From: a virus
IMG/VR virus record: IMGVR_UViG_3300023242_000538
Coordinates: 1 to 30,874 of that record
Reading direction: 5' to 3' (one strand)
Length of the DNA stretch: 30,874 nt
Positions 30,299 through 30,874 of this stretch are shown here, one piece after another. The notes below the pieces were generated by a model that saw only the letters and a list, made by a program, of their open reading frames with translations, had not been told where the DNA came from and searched no databases. Within the stretch, counting starts at the first letter, position 1, and every line of letters starts with the position of its first letter. Position numbers and translations under genes: made by a program.

Positions 30299-30874
30299 TT
30301 GATCCTTATGAGTTCAACAATGCAAACGCCGAGGGCGACAAAGAGGCCGTTATACTGCCTAACTTACCTACTTTAGTAAATAAGCTAAGTGCGGACGAGA
30401 CCAACGGTATAAAGGACAAAATTAACGAGATAGCGCAGGTAGTGAACGTCATAGACCCTGACAACGTAACGCTGCAACAAGCCACAGCAGGAGCAAACAA
30501 GAATTTAGTTGATGGAATATTTCAAGCGGGCACGGGTGCAGGAGATGGTCAAACAGGAGTAAATGTTAATCAATTTGGAGAGTTTGCTGGACAAAATAAT
30601 ACGGGAGATAATCAAAACGCATCAGGGGCAGATGCAGGCGGAAATAATACGGGCGAAAATCAAAACGCTAGCGGAAACGGTGCGGGATTTGGTAACACGG
30701 GAGATAATCAAAATGCGTTTGGCCAAATCGCAGGATTAAACAATAAATTCAACGATGTAAACTTATTTGGTAGAGAAACCCAAGCAGACGAAGACGGTCA
30801 AACAGTTTTCAGAAGTGCGGGCGGTTTTATGGCTAGAATTTCTACTTTACTTTTAACAGCAACTAGAAAATATA
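30295..30874 (+). CDS. Fibre/adhesin-like repeat protein (5' part, runs off window)
   Basis: The frame from the ATG at 30295 stays open to the window end (193 codons so far). Residues about 1-82 form an N-terminal part. From about residue 87 four 16-residue repeats follow with consensus TGxNxNxxGxxAGxNN (start points near 87, 103, 119 and 135), and a further acidic region follows. Repeats of this kind form beta-rolls or spirals in phage fibres and in trimeric adhesin head domains, so a receptor-binding or tail fibre role is likely. The true length cannot be seen. Confidence 0.7.
   Translation, partial: MIDPYEFNNANAEGDKEAVILPNLPTLVNKLSADETNGIKDKINEIAQVVNVIDPDNVTLQQATAGANKNLVDGIFQAGTGAGDGQTGVNVNQFGEFAGQNNTGDNQNASGADAGGNNTGENQNASGNGAGFGNTGDNQNAFGQIAGLNNKFNDVNLFGRETQADEDGQTVFRSAGGFMARISTLLLTATRKY

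Noticed and set aside
1-30874. Integrase, excisionase or CI-type repressor pair indicating lysogeny
   Set aside because: None found. The HTH-like protein at 904 alone does not show a lysogenic switch; only the tRNA-like fragment at 4177-4200 could hint at an attachment site.

Overview
The window is most of the genome of a tailed double-stranded DNA phage (or an excised/induced prophage) of a Bacteroidota host, probably Flavobacteriia-like. The host assignment rests on Bacteroidota-type promoters (TTTG about 20-21 bp upstream of a TAnnTTTG box), A/T-rich start regions without strong Shine-Dalgarno sequences, a Bacteroidota-style lipoprotein signal, and several protein types I recognise from Bacteroidota phages. 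A 944-residue tape measure protein implies a long tail, so a siphovirus-like virion is most likely. No integrase, excisionase or clear lysogeny repressor is visible.

Layout. (1) 1-612: end of the lysis cassette, namely the tail of an endolysin-like gene and a candidate single-protein spanin, closed by a terminator. (2) 564-903: a gene-free control region with GTAAACAAT boxes and tandem repeats, leading to a promoter. (3) 904-14622: early/replication region, all on the plus strand. It has an HTH-like protein, a Cas4-like DUF2800 exonuclease, a DUF2815 single-strand-binding protein, a large structured non-coding RNA ending in a terminator, a family A DNA polymerase, small orphan genes, a primase-VapE helicase, a VRR-NUC nuclease, a DNA methyltransferase, an SNF2 helicase and a DEDDh exonuclease. 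It ends with a gene interrupted by an in-frame TAG. (4) 14623-15184: a second, partly paralogous control region with more GTAAACAAT boxes. (5) 15185-24772: terminase small and large subunits, a small membrane protein, neck/tail proteins, two large tail proteins and the tape measure. (6) 24774-25390: a minus-strand island with two small genes and its own promoter. (7) 25523-30874: Cys-rich protein, Clp-like prohead protease, scaffold-like protein, major capsid candidate, two virion-associated unknowns, portal, connector, and the start of a repeat-containing fibre-like gene that runs off the window.

How it works together. The replication genes form a nearly self-contained replisome (primase-helicase, polymerase, SSB, recombination nucleases, SNF2 motor) plus a methyltransferase. 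Two very similar promoter/operator/leader modules (6446-6538 and 12609-12700) drive the small-gene blocks inside it. The two GTAAACAAT control regions sit just before the early and late transcription units and share the same promoter architecture, so one factor may co-regulate them, or they may act as replication origins. The late region has tail genes before head genes, which is not the textbook siphovirus order. Since the window starts with lysis genes and ends in a fibre gene, the missing part is probably the rest of the fibre/lysis region.

The most novel-looking object is the ATG-free stretch at 4155-4485: a candidate roughly 300-nt structured RNA with a tRNA T-arm-like hairpin, a possible long-range closing helix and a terminator 15 nt before the polymerase start.
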